Source: Streptomyces zhihengii (GTDB lineage Bacteria; Actinomycetota; Actinomycetes; Streptomycetales; Streptomycetaceae). From it: DNA of 64,000 bases. The notes under the pieces are model-generated. The model was not told where the DNA came from and did not search any database. It saw only the letters and a program-made list of their open reading frames with translations. Shown in pieces: positions 53,039 to 60,735 of this stretch (position 1 is its first letter; each line of letters begins with the position of its first letter). The stretch lies in the NCBI RefSeq assembly GCF_016919245.1, contig NZ_JAFEJA010000001.1, positions 6,479,501 through 6,543,500 of the forward strand, given 5' to 3'. The position numbers were made by a program, and so were the translations under genes.

Positions 53039-54352
53039 TCAGGTGGAGACGGCCGCCGCGGCGCTCCGGTCCGGCACCGGCGGCTCGCGTTCCGGCAGGG
53101 AGCGGTGGAGCAGCCACTCGTTGACCGCGCAGCCGAGCGCCACACCGCTGCACGCCAGGACCGCGCTGTCCAGCAGGAGCCCCACGACGAACAGCGGCAG
53201 CGCCAGGGCGAACTCCTGGACGAGGCGGCCGCGCAGCACGGTGCCGAAGCGGCCGGCGGCCTTGTGCCGGCCCTCGGAGACCGCCGCGAGTACCCGGAAC
53301 GGCAGCGCCACCGCCTGGCAGGCGATCAGCGCCCCGAGCCAGTGCGCGGCCTCGCCCCGCAGGCCGTACAGCCAGGCGCCGGGGCCGAAGGCGGCCACCA
53401 GCAGGGCGCCCGCGACGGCCGAGGAGATCAGCGCGAACCGGCGGCGCAGCGCCGCCCACTCCCGCGCGGACGCCTCGTCCGCCGCCGCGACCATGCCGGT
53501 GGCGTTGGCCAGCGCCCCCACCGGCAGCAGCATCGCGGCCACCAGGACCAGCCCGGCGGAGAAGCCCGCGAGCTGTCCGGACCAGGCGGCCCGTGCGGCC
53601 AGCAGGACGACCAGGACGAGTTCGAAGCCGAAGCGGGAGAGGGCGTTCAGCCACTCCGTGGCCATGTTCCGCGCGGCCTGCCGCAGCCACCGCAGGATCT
53701 CGGCGGCCCGGGTGCGCACCGCCAGGTGGTCCCGCAGCAGCCACAGCGTGACCACCCACTCCAGGACGGCGATGGCGCAGGTGGACGCGTACCCGCCCGC
53801 GAACCCGAGCCCGAGGCCGTACACGAACCACACGTCCAGCGCCGCGTTCAGCACCACGGCGGCCGCGTACAGCCGCAGCAGGGGCCGCCCGCGCCGCAGC
53901 GCGAACAGCACCATGGCCCCCACGAACTGCGCCAGCCGGAACGGCGTGGCGACCAGCAGCCAGAACAGCGCGGCTCCCGCGTGCTCCCGGACGGCCGGCG
54001 CGGCGATCAGGGCGTCGGCCACCCACGGCATCAGCACCAGCCCGAGCGCACCGATCACGGCGCCCAGCAGTGTCGCGCCGGCCAGCCCGCCCTGCACCGC
54101 GCGCCGGCGGGCGTGCGCGGTGGCGGCGCCCGCGACGAGCAGGCCCACCACGGGGCCCATGGCCATCGCGGTGAGCGAGTCCACCAGCAGCAGCCGTGCC
54201 GGAAGCGCGGCCGCGGCGACGGCCTCCTCGCCGAGCCGGCTGACGACCCACAGATCGGTCTGCGCGATCGTCTGGCCCATGACCGACGCGAGCATGATCG
54301 GTCCCATCAGGGACAGCACCCGGCGGCCGAGCGGGACGCCGGAGGCGTTCAC
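53039..54352 (-). CDS. MATE-family multidrug/peptide exporter
   Basis: 437 residues from a GTG that overlaps the upstream gene stop (GTGA). About twelve helices; LGRRVLSLMGPIMLASVMGQTIAQTDLWVVSRLGEEAVAAAALPARLLL opens the first (residues 9-57), followed by a second half starting near 225. Similar to MATE/NorM proteins. It is the last gene of the left arm of the RiPP-like locus and could export the modified product. A long upstream frame in the same phase is antisense shadow. Confidence 0.8.
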   Translation of the reverse strand: MNASGVPLGRRVLSLMGPIMLASVMGQTIAQTDLWVVSRLGEEAVAAAALPARLLLVDSLTAMAMGPVVGLLVAGAATAHARRRAVQGGLAGATLLGAVIGALGLVLMPWVADALIAAPAVREHAGAALFWLLVATPFRLAQFVGAMVLFALRRGRPLLRLYAAAVVLNAALDVWFVYGLGLGFAGGYASTCAIAVLEWVVTLWLLRDHLAVRTRAAEILRWLRQAARNMATEWLNALSRFGFELVLVVLLAARAAWSGQLAGFSAGLVLVAAMLLPVGALANATGMVAAADEASAREWAALRRRFALISSAVAGALLVAAFGPGAWLYGLRGEAAHWLGALIACQAVALPFRVLAAVSEGRHKAAGRFGTVLRGRLVQEFALALPLFVVGLLLDSAVLACSGVALGCAVNEWLLHRSLPEREPPVPDRSAAAAVST

Positions 54353-54891
54353 CCCGTCCGCCACACGAACTCCCCGAAGTCGCCGCGGGGCGACAGGCAC
54401 CAGCGCACCCCCTGCTCCGGTTCGAGCCCGGGGACACGGGCCAGCTTGACCCGGGCCCGGTCCAGCGGGCCCGCGCCCTTGACGCCGACCACCACCTTGG
54501 GGGCGAGCAGCGAACTGGTCAGCGCCAGCCCGCGCTCGCCGTACCCCGACGCGGCGAACCACCGCGCCGCCGCGGCGGCGAGCAGCTCGGTGTGGTCGGC
54601 CTCGTCGAGCGGCACCTCGCGCTCCGTGAGGTGGTCGAGGAAGTGCAGGTGCATCCGCCAGTCCAGCACCCTGTCCCCGGCGTCGGCCCACTCCAGGAAG
54701 GCGTCGTACACCCGCACGGTGTCGCCCAGGCGGGCCGTGAGCGCGGGGACGCGGTCGAAGAGCTGGTGCCACCGGATGCGCAGGGCCTCCTGGGCGATCA
54801 GACGGGCCCGGCCGCCCGCCGGCAGCGCGTCACGCGCCGCTGGGCTGAGGTACGCGTCCAGCAGCGCGGACGGCCGCACGTGCTCGCTCAA
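54349..54891 (-). CDS. Helper protein of the MNIO locus, family not recognised
   Basis: About 180 residues from a TTG at 54891 preceded by GGAGAG; an ATG at 54918 would overlap the MNIO gene by 89 bp. Mostly helical: IAQEALRIRWHQLFDRVPAL, VYDAFLEWADAGDRVLDWRM, with ...HFLDHLTEREVPL; the end has strands VRWCLSPRGDFGEFVW. The size, helicity and place directly after an MNIO are those of MbnC/HvfC-like partner proteins that present the peptide to the enzyme, but I see no clear match. Confidence 0.65.
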   Translation of the reverse strand: MSEHVRPSALLDAYLSPAARDALPAGGRARLIAQEALRIRWHQLFDRVPALTARLGDTVRVYDAFLEWADAGDRVLDWRMHLHFLDHLTEREVPLDEADHTELLAAAAARWFAASGYGERGLALTSSLLAPKVVVGVKGAGPLDRARVKLARVPGLEPEQGVRWCLSPRGDFGEFVWRTG

Positions 54892-55648
54892 TGTCCGCTC
54901 TCCATTCGTCCGGCACATGGTTGGCGTCCCGTTCGACCACCAGCGTGGCGTCCGGTCGCGCGTGCGCGGCCGCCCGGGTGAGCAGGTCGAGGGTGCGTGC
55001 GCTCAGTTCCACGTCGTGGCTGTCGATGATCAGCGAGGGGTCGACCGGGGAGGGGCGGTAGCCGGCCAGGTGGTACCGCCGCCCGACACCGGGCAGGGCC
55101 GGCCACGCGTCCGCGGGTTCGCCGGTGTTCAGCTCGGCGACGACGGCGTTGGAGAGGTCCAGCAGCACCTCGCACCCCGACCGCTCGACCAGTTCGGCGT
55201 ACGCCTCGGCCTGCGGGCGGGCGCCGGGGGCCTTGGAGGGGAAGTTCTCCAGCGCCAGCGTGCAGCCCAGCCGCTCGCGCCACTCCCGCGCGCGGGTGAC
55301 CACCGGCTCCCAGTCGCCGTAGTCGGCCTCGTGCGAGGTCGGCAGCGGACGTCCGCGGTGGACGAAGTGTGCGATGTGGTCGCTGACGTAGAGGAAGCCG
55401 CACTCGCGCTGCCAGCGGTCGACCAGCCCGGCGTAGAACTCCAGGCGCTCCGGCTCGGGGTCGAGGAAGCGCGACAGCATGATGTGGCAGCCCACCGGGA
55501 GATCGCCGATCACCTCCCGGAACGCCGCCGGATCGATGTGGGCGAAGCCGTCCACCAGGACCTCGACGAAGTCGACGTGGCCCGAGTCCCGCAGGGAGCA
55601 GGCCAGTTCGAGGGTCTCCGGTGAGGTGACGTTGACGCCGATCAGCAT
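54830..55648 (-). CDS. DUF692-family multinuclear non-heme iron oxidase (MNIO) 1
   Basis: 272 residues. DUF692 TIM-barrel signatures in order: VLVDGFAHID, VGCHIMLS (His55), FLYVSDHIAHFVH (Asp90, His91), CTLALENFPS (Glu134), CEVLLDLSNAVVAELNTG (Asp164, Asn167), YHLAGYR (His193), IIDSHDVEL (Asp209, His211). These match metal-ligand positions in MbnB and TglH. Such enzymes use two or three irons and oxygen to rework Cys, Asp or Asn in ribosomal peptides. The start overlaps the end of the second MNIO gene by 7 bp. Confidence 0.85.
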   Translation of the reverse strand: MLIGVNVTSPETLELACSLRDSGHVDFVEVLVDGFAHIDPAAFREVIGDLPVGCHIMLSRFLDPEPERLEFYAGLVDRWQRECGFLYVSDHIAHFVHRGRPLPTSHEADYGDWEPVVTRAREWRERLGCTLALENFPSKAPGARPQAEAYAELVERSGCEVLLDLSNAVVAELNTGEPADAWPALPGVGRRYHLAGYRPSPVDPSLIIDSHDVELSARTLDLLTRAAAHARPDATLVVERDANHVPDEWRADIERARAAVRAAGRVPQPSGA

Positions 55649-56784
55649 GAGGCCAGTCTCTCCTTCGCGAAGCGGAGCAGGTCGTACTTGGCCACCACCA
55701 CGCCGTCCCGCTCGGACACGGGGACCTCTTCGAGGCTGAGCACGATGCGCTTGCCCTGCTCCCGTACGTCGGCGACCCATGCGTCGAACAGCACGGCGTA
55801 GGGCAGTCCGCGCTGTTCGCTCGCCTCCGGGAGCTTGGGGATCCAGGTGCGGCACAGCTGGCGCAGATAGCCGCGGCAGTGCTCGGCGCCGTAGTCGTGG
55901 GGACCGCCGGGGACGCCGCCCGGCGCGGAGGCGCTCGCGGCGACGGCGGCGGCGCGGGCGAAGTCGGCGTAGTACAGGTCCTGCTGGTCGGTCCAGCGGG
56001 CGTCGGCGTGCTCGACCACGATCTGCACCGGGCGGTCATCGGGGAGCAGCCGCTGGTGCACCACGGTGTCCAGCAGGGCCCAGACGCCTTCGTGGACGGC
56101 CTCCGCATGGCCGTCGTGCAGGGTGCCGTCGCGGCCGGTGCGCACGCCGGAGAGATGCACTTCGGCGACCTCGCTCCAGGGCACGGCGCCGAGCAGAAGT
56201 TCCTCCGGCATATGGCAGTTGACCGCGTCGATGTACAGGTGGGCCAGATCGACGATGAGTCCGGCTCCGGTGGTCTCGCAGATGCGTGAGACGCAGCGCC
56301 AGGTGTCGAGGATTCCGCGGGCGCCGGCGGAATAGCAGTTCGCGTTCTCGATCCAGACCGGGAGCCCGGATTCGCGCCCGAGGCGGGTCAGGAAGCGGAC
56401 GGCGCGGCTCTCCTCCTCCGCCGTCCCCGTGAAATGCGAGTGCAGTCCGAAGGAGCCGCCGCCGACGGCCCGGTCGCCGGTGACGTGCACGCCGACCGAC
56501 ACCGGGGCGGTCGTCCGGGCGGCTGCCTCGTCGAGGAGATGGCCCACGAAAGCGTCCTGCCGGGAATGGCTCTCGCAGATCGCCGTGCGGCTCAGATGCA
56601 AGGAGAAATCGGGAACGGCGGGTGCGTCGTCGAGCGATTCCCATCGCCGCCACTCGGGAAATCCGAATTCGACATAGGGATTCCCGCCGTGCAGGGAAAG
56701 CCTGCGATCGGCATCGGGATGCAGGAGCCCGGGAGTAAAAGCACCACCGACGCGAATGTCTGCCGTACCGGCCAATCCGTTCAC
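55642..56784 (-). CDS. DUF692-like MNIO 2, divergent, with extra C-terminal region
   Basis: 380 residues from a GTG with GGGG-type RBS. Motif order matches DUF692: LHSHF (His115, 117), VWIENANCYSAG (Glu146), GLIVDLAHLYIDAVNCHMP (Asp179, His182, Asn189), AEVHLSGVR (His210), DGHAEAVHEGVWALLD (His226). It is more divergent than MNIO 1 and has about 110 residues after the barrel (from about 270), ending in a strand-rich segment IVLSLEEVPVSERDGVVVAKYDLL. Two MNIO-type genes in one operon suggest two successive modifications or a heterodimer. Confidence 0.78.
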   Translation of the reverse strand: MNGLAGTADIRVGGAFTPGLLHPDADRRLSLHGGNPYVEFGFPEWRRWESLDDAPAVPDFSLHLSRTAICESHSRQDAFVGHLLDEAAARTTAPVSVGVHVTGDRAVGGGSFGLHSHFTGTAEEESRAVRFLTRLGRESGLPVWIENANCYSAGARGILDTWRCVSRICETTGAGLIVDLAHLYIDAVNCHMPEELLLGAVPWSEVAEVHLSGVRTGRDGTLHDGHAEAVHEGVWALLDTVVHQRLLPDDRPVQIVVEHADARWTDQQDLYYADFARAAAVAASASAPGGVPGGPHDYGAEHCRGYLRQLCRTWIPKLPEASEQRGLPYAVLFDAWVADVREQGKRIVLSLEEVPVSERDGVVVAKYDLLRFAKERLASC

Positions 56785-56852
56785 GGAATCCGCCCCTTCA
56801 CGCCGTAGTGCCGCCCGGTCATTCCCTCGGCATTCCGAAGAAATGGGAACGT

Positions 56853-56880
56853 GGATGCGCCGGTTGTGGCCGGCGCATCC
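56853..56880 (-). terminator. Hairpin between the precursor ORF and MNIO genes
   Basis: GGATGCGCCGG, 6-nt loop, CCGGCGCATCC: 11-bp perfect stem between the 21-codon ORF and the MNIO 2 start. Partial terminators at this place commonly set more precursor than enzyme in RiPP operons. Confidence 0.65.
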
Positions 56881-56888
56881 CACACCCT

Positions 56889-56954
56889 TTAGCGGATGTA
56901 GTCGCCGCAGGTGAGAGCCTCGGCAACAACCTCGATCTCTTCAATGTCAATCAT
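56889..56954 (-). CDS. 21-residue candidate RiPP precursor peptide
   Basis: Starts ATG ATT GAC; AAGGAGG sits at ideal distance (56961-56967). The product begins MIDIEEIEVVAEA and ends LTCGDYIR, with a single Cys16. The acidic first half looks like a leader, the last eight residues like a core. A Cys is the usual target of MNIO enzymes. The peptide is short for this class (most are 40 residues or more). A longer frame, up to 57179, is open but lacks an RBS and its sequence looks non-coding. Confidence 0.65.
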   Translation of the reverse strand: MIDIEEIEVVAEALTCGDYIR

Positions 56955-57378
56955 TACGACCTCCTTGGAGTGATCTTCTCGGGCGGCATCACCATAGCTG
57001 AGGTGATCTGCCGCACACAAGGCATTCACAAAGAAGCTGAAGACGTATTTCTGGTATTGCCAAAATGGGCCAGTGGGGCGGAGGCGATACATCGGGCCAT
57101 TCGCCCGCTCGTCTCTCCAGTCGGACTTTTCGGCCATGTGGACGCCGTGTAAAGCGGGCTGTTCGGTCGAAGTCGGCACGGGAGCGCTCCTGTGCGGTGT
57201 CCCGCGTCCGGAACCCGTGCGTGCCGCCCCCGGGCGTCAGCGCCCGGCCGCGCGTAGCGTGGAAGGAGAACGTCAACCGGAGCGGCACGCTCCGCGCCGA
57301 ACCTCCGAGTCCGCGCCGCACGCCCGATTCCGGGCCGTACCGTGTCGCCCCTCCTCCGGACAGGAGGCCCGACTCACC
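56955..57378. other. Divergent control region of the RiPP-like locus
   Basis: 424 bp without a firm gene between two opposite precursor ORFs. 56960-57070 is strikingly lower in GC than its surroundings, with TTCACAAAG, GTATTTCTGGTATTGCC and similar stretches. This is where the promoters for both arms should lie; no clear operator dyad was found. Confidence 0.55.
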
Positions 57379-57621
57379 ATGACCATGCCCCCGTTGACCG
57401 CGCACGCCGCCCTGGGCGGTGCCGCGGAGCACTACCGAAGGCCGGCCGCCGGACCGGTGGCCACCGGGGGCCTGATCGTCCCCCAGGGCGACCAGGCCTG
57501 CATCAACATCCTCGTCGAATGCATGTCCTCCTGCCACGACGACAACTGCCAGTGCTACTGCGCGCACCTGGCGTCCGCGTGCGGTGGATGGCCCTCGCCG
57601 CCGTGCCACATGAGCGAGTAG
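57379..57621 (+). CDS. Cys-rich 80-residue candidate RiPP precursor
   Basis: 80 residues with AGGAGG upstream of the ATG. The first 36 residues are Ala/Pro/Gly-rich (possible leader). The rest holds eight Cys at 41, 48, 52, 57, 59, 61, 68 and 76 (e.g. ECMSSCHDDNCQCYCAHLASAC). Small size, position at the head of a protease operon and divergence from an MNIO operon suggest a precursor. It does not carry the PatE-type leader of cyanobactins. It could also be a small metal or disulfide protein. Confidence 0.7.
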   Translation: MTMPPLTAHAALGGAAEHYRRPAAGPVATGGLIVPQGDQACINILVECMSSCHDDNCQCYCAHLASACGGWPSPPCHMSE

Positions 57622-58490
57622 CGCCGCAGGCCGGCCCCACCTGGCGGCAGGCCCTGCGGATCGACCCGCTCATGACACGGACGGACGGCAGCGGTGCCGT
57701 GCCCATCGGCGTCCTGGACGGCCCCGTGGCGGCGCTGCGGGCGGACCGGCTGGCCGCCGCGGTCGAACCGGTGCCCCGCGAGCCGGGTGCCGGGTCCGGA
57801 CCGGTCCGGGACAGTGCGGCGCTGCGCCACGGCACGGCCGTGGCCGGTGTTCTGGGTGCCGCTCGCGGCAGCGGGGCGCCGGGGGTCTGCCCGGGGTGTC
57901 CGCTGCTCCTGCGCCCCGTGTTCACCGAGGACCGCTTCTGGACGTCCGCCTCCGAACTGGCCCGCGGCATCGACGAGTGCCGGCTGCGCGGCGCCCGGCT
58001 GATCAACGTCAGCGCGGCATTCGCCACCGCCACCGCCACCGCCACCGCGGCCGCGGCCTCGGCCGAGCTGACCGAGGCACTCGATCTGGCGGGCCGTCAC
58101 GGAGTCGTCGTGGTCGCGGCGGGCGGGCAGCGGGGGCGCGTGGCGTCGTCGCCCCTCGTCTCGCACCCGGCCGTCCTGCCCGTCGTACCCGGTGACCTCG
58201 GCGGACAGCCCCTTCCCCGGGCGGACCTGAGCCCGTCCGCCGGACGGCGCGGGCTGCTCGCGCCCGGTGCGCCGCTCTCCTCCCTGGCACCGGACGGGGG
58301 ACTCCGGGAATTCGGCGGGAGCAGTCTCGCCGCCGCACTGGTCACGGGCGCGCTCGCGCTCGTCTGGTCCCTCGCTCCCGGTCTGCCCTCCGCGCACCTG
58401 CTGTGGGCGGCACGCGGGGCGGGCCGCCCGCGACGCCGTCTGGTGCCGCCCCTGCTGGACGCCCACCGTCTCGTCGAGGAAGTGATCTGA
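57588..58490 (+). CDS. S8 (subtilisin-fold) peptidase, PatA/PatG-like
   Basis: About 300 residues; the ATG at 57588 overlaps the precursor gene by 34 bp, and later starts (57603, 57672) are possible. Asp44 (IGVLDGPV), His81 (HGTAVAGVLG) and Ser246 (GGSSLAAALVTGALALVW) make the triad. The oxyanion Asn segment AAGN is AAGGQ here, so the Asn is not evident. CPGCP follows the His. No signal peptide, so cytoplasmic, as expected for a leader-processing protease. A GCCACC microsatellite encodes ATATATAT near residue 148. Confidence 0.82.
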   Translation: MALAAVPHERVAPQAGPTWRQALRIDPLMTRTDGSGAVPIGVLDGPVAALRADRLAAAVEPVPREPGAGSGPVRDSAALRHGTAVAGVLGAARGSGAPGVCPGCPLLLRPVFTEDRFWTSASELARGIDECRLRGARLINVSAAFATATATATAAAASAELTEALDLAGRHGVVVVAAGGQRGRVASSPLVSHPAVLPVVPGDLGGQPLPRADLSPSAGRRGLLAPGAPLSSLAPDGGLREFGGSSLAAALVTGALALVWSLAPGLPSAHLLWAARGAGRPRRRLVPPLLDAHRLVEEVI

Positions 58491-58744
58491 TGCCCGGCAC
58501 ACCCGATCGGGACGGGCCGCCGCCCGGCGGCCGGCCGGACCCGCCGGCACCGGCACGCCACCGGGTCCGGCTGCCCGACTTCCTGGTGCAGCGGGAGACG
58601 GGCCTCGGGGACACCGTCTCCCGGGCCACCGCGTTCGCACGCATCCGCCCCTGCGGAGGGTGCCGGCGGCGGGCGGCGGCTCTCAACGGCTGGCTCAGCA
58701 TCGCCCCCCGCGGGCGCCGGACGACAACACACGGAGAACCATGA
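58490..58744 (+). CDS. Small CxxC protein of the RiPP-like locus
   Basis: 84 residues, start overlapping the protease stop (TGATG). Pro/Arg/Asp-rich first 30, then VQRETGLGDTVSRATAFARIRPCGGCRRRAAALNGW (residues 33-68), with Cys55 and Cys58. G-x-G-D-x-V...I-x-P-C-x-x-C-x-x-R-A-x-x-L-N is a pattern I associate with short actinobacterial proteins next to protease and peptide genes. It could be another substrate, a metal-binding adaptor or a redox protein. Confidence 0.7.
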   Translation: MPGTPDRDGPPPGGRPDPPAPARHRVRLPDFLVQRETGLGDTVSRATAFARIRPCGGCRRRAAALNGWLSIAPRGRRTTTHGEP

Positions 58745-59682
58745 ACGAGAACGAGAACGTCCCCGTGCCCGAACCGGTCCTCCCGCCGACCGAGTCCGGC
58801 CCGGCCGGCCCGGCGGACGCGGTTGCCCCGGCCGCATCCCCCGCCGACCCGCCACCGGAGGTCTCCGGCGGATGCGGATGCGGATGCGGTGGTGCGGGCG
58901 GTCCGCGGGGCGCCGGCGGCCACGTGTACGCCGTCGGCCGGGTCGAGGCCCGCTTCCCCGACCTCGGGGTGGAGAAGGAGCTCGAACAGGCCGTCGGCAG
59001 GACGGACACGCGCGGCATGACCGACGGCCAGGCCGTCCACACGGTGCTGAACGAACCGGCCAACCGCTATCTGGCACGTCAGATGTGCTGGGTGCTGACG
59101 ATCGGGGGCATCGACGCCTATCTCCTCGTCCCGCGGGACAGCGCCGAGGTGGACCTGCTCGTGGAGACCGTCCGCCCGACGCCCGGGGCCGGGGACGTCG
59201 ACGTGGTGATCGGCACGCTCGGCGGCCTGGCGCCCCCCGACCGCTGCAACGGCCTCACCCTGCCGCAGGTCGGCTTCGAGCAGCTCTACTCCTTCGACAC
59301 CGCGAGCTTCCTCGACCGGCTGCCGCCCCCGGACGGGATCGAGGACGACGCCTTCCGGGCGTCCGCCGAAGAGGTGCTGAGCAGGGTCACCGAACTGACG
59401 GACAACACCGGCTCGACGGACCGGCACCGCGCGGTCAACTACCTCGCGCTGCGCTATCCCCGGATCTACTCGGCCGCCGCCGCCCAGTACGCGAAGAACT
59501 GCGCGCTCACCGGCGTGGACACCTCCCGGTCGGAGGTCTCCCGGACCCGGACGCTGATCGACGTGGTGTTCACCTACACCGACCGGACCACCAACGTGGC
59601 CGACCGGCTGGCGGCCCGCGTCGACGTCACCGGGATGTTCCCCTTCCTCGCCGCCCCGCTCTCGCCGTACTGCGCCCACTGA
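58741..59682 (+). CDS. PatG C-terminal-domain-like protein
   Basis: 313 residues, overlapping the previous gene (ATGA). The first 60 residues are Pro/Glu-rich with GCGCGCGG. From about 62 the sequence VYAVGRVEARFPDLGVEKEL, NRYLARQMCWVLTIGGIDAY, PRDSAEVDLLVETVRPTP, DVDVVIGTLGGLAPPDRCNG and FPFLAAPLSPYC follows the conserved C-terminal domain of cyanobactin protease PatG as I remember it. In PatG it is joined to a macrocyclase protease domain. Here it is a separate gene. Its function is unknown. Confidence 0.78.
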   Translation: MNENENVPVPEPVLPPTESGPAGPADAVAPAASPADPPPEVSGGCGCGCGGAGGPRGAGGHVYAVGRVEARFPDLGVEKELEQAVGRTDTRGMTDGQAVHTVLNEPANRYLARQMCWVLTIGGIDAYLLVPRDSAEVDLLVETVRPTPGAGDVDVVIGTLGGLAPPDRCNGLTLPQVGFEQLYSFDTASFLDRLPPPDGIEDDAFRASAEEVLSRVTELTDNTGSTDRHRAVNYLALRYPRIYSAAAAQYAKNCALTGVDTSRSEVSRTRTLIDVVFTYTDRTTNVADRLAARVDVTGMFPFLAAPLSPYCAH

Positions 59683-59734
59683 CGGCCGGTCCCCGCACTG
59701 CCGCGCGGCACCGGCCGGGACCGCCGCCGCCCGG

Positions 59735-60703
59735 TCAGCGCGAGGGCTCCCCGCGCCGGGAGGCCGCCTCGGCCCCCGCCTCGCCGCCCGTCCCGGCGGC
59801 CGCGGTCCGGGCCCGGGAGCGGGAGACGGCGACCCCCGCCAGGCAGAGCGCGCCGCCCGCCAGCGTGAGCGGTGCCGGGACCTCGTCCAGGGCGAGCCAG
59901 GACATCAGCACCACGAGAGCGGGGGCCGCGTACGTGGTCGCGCCCATCCGGCCCGCCGTCGTGCGCGCCAGCGCGTACGCCCAGGTCGTGAAGGCGAGGG
60001 CGGTCGGGAAGACGCCGAGGTAGACCATGTTGAGGGTCGCCGAGAGCGGCGCGTCGGACGCCTGCCCGACGAGCTGCCCCGCGAACGGCAGGCAGGCCAC
60101 CGTGCCCACCAGGCAGCCGAAGGTCGTCACCTGGAGCGCGCTGGCGTGGGCCAGGGCGGGCTTCTGCGCCACCACACCGGCCGCGTAGCCCACGGCCGCC
60201 ACCAGGCACAGCACCACGCCCAGGGTGGAGGAACCGCCCTCGCCGGACATGGACAGGCCCACCACCACGGCGCCCGCGAAGGAGACCGCCATGCCCGCGA
60301 CCAGCCGGGGCGGCAGCCCCTCGCCGAGCAGCCGGGCGCCGAGCAGCGCGATCAGGATCGGTCCGATGTTGACGACCATCGCCGCCGTGCCCGCGTCGAC
60401 CTGCTGCTCGCCCCAGTTGAGCACCACCATGTAGACGCCGAACCACAGCAGGCCCGACACCGCGATCCCCGGCCACGCGGCCCGCGGCGGCAGGCCCTCG
60501 CGGCGGATCAGCAGGACGCACCCCAGGGCGAGGGAGCCCGCGAGCAGCCGGCCGAGGGCGAGCGCGCCGGGGGAGTAGGCGTCGCCCGCGCTGCGGATGG
60601 ACACGAAGGCCGAGGCCCACAGGACGACGGTCACGGCGGCGGCCGCGAGGGCGGGCCAGGCGGCCCGGGGCGAGTGCGGGAGGAGGTTCGGCTCGTTCGT
60701 CAT
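59735..60703 (-). CDS. EamA/DMT-family exporter
   Basis: 322 residues, ten helices in two EamA repeats: VLWASAFVSIRSAGDAYSPGALALGR in the first and GCLVGTVACLPFAGQLVG and TWAYALARTTAGRMGATTYAAPALVVLMSWL in the second. C-terminal tail rich in Ala/Glu/Arg. Amino acid or metabolite export is the usual role. Follows the ArsR-like gene by 32 bp and probably cotranscribed. Confidence 0.88.
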   Translation of the reverse strand: MTNEPNLLPHSPRAAWPALAAAAVTVVLWASAFVSIRSAGDAYSPGALALGRLLAGSLALGCVLLIRREGLPPRAAWPGIAVSGLLWFGVYMVVLNWGEQQVDAGTAAMVVNIGPILIALLGARLLGEGLPPRLVAGMAVSFAGAVVVGLSMSGEGGSSTLGVVLCLVAAVGYAAGVVAQKPALAHASALQVTTFGCLVGTVACLPFAGQLVGQASDAPLSATLNMVYLGVFPTALAFTTWAYALARTTAGRMGATTYAAPALVVLMSWLALDEVPAPLTLAGGALCLAGVAVSRSRARTAAAGTGGEAGAEAASRRGEPSR

Positions 60704-60735
60704 GCAGGGACCGTACGGCCGCGACGCTTCGGCGC

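Noticed and set aside
56955..57179. Longer precursor (up to 96 residues) in frame with the 21-mer
   Set aside because: No RBS at the upstream starts, while AAGGAGG directly precedes the short ATG. Open frame is not surprising in a short stretch. Not excluded entirely.
58022..58060. GCCACC microsatellite as a phase-variable tract in the S8 gene
   Set aside because: Unit is 6 bp, so changes keep the frame; short and probably plain codon bias for Ala/Thr.
53039..59682. Locus as a classic cyanobactin cluster
   Set aside because: No PatE-like leader, no YcaO heterocyclase (PatD) and no prenyltransferase; only protease-like and PatG C-terminal-like parts resemble it.
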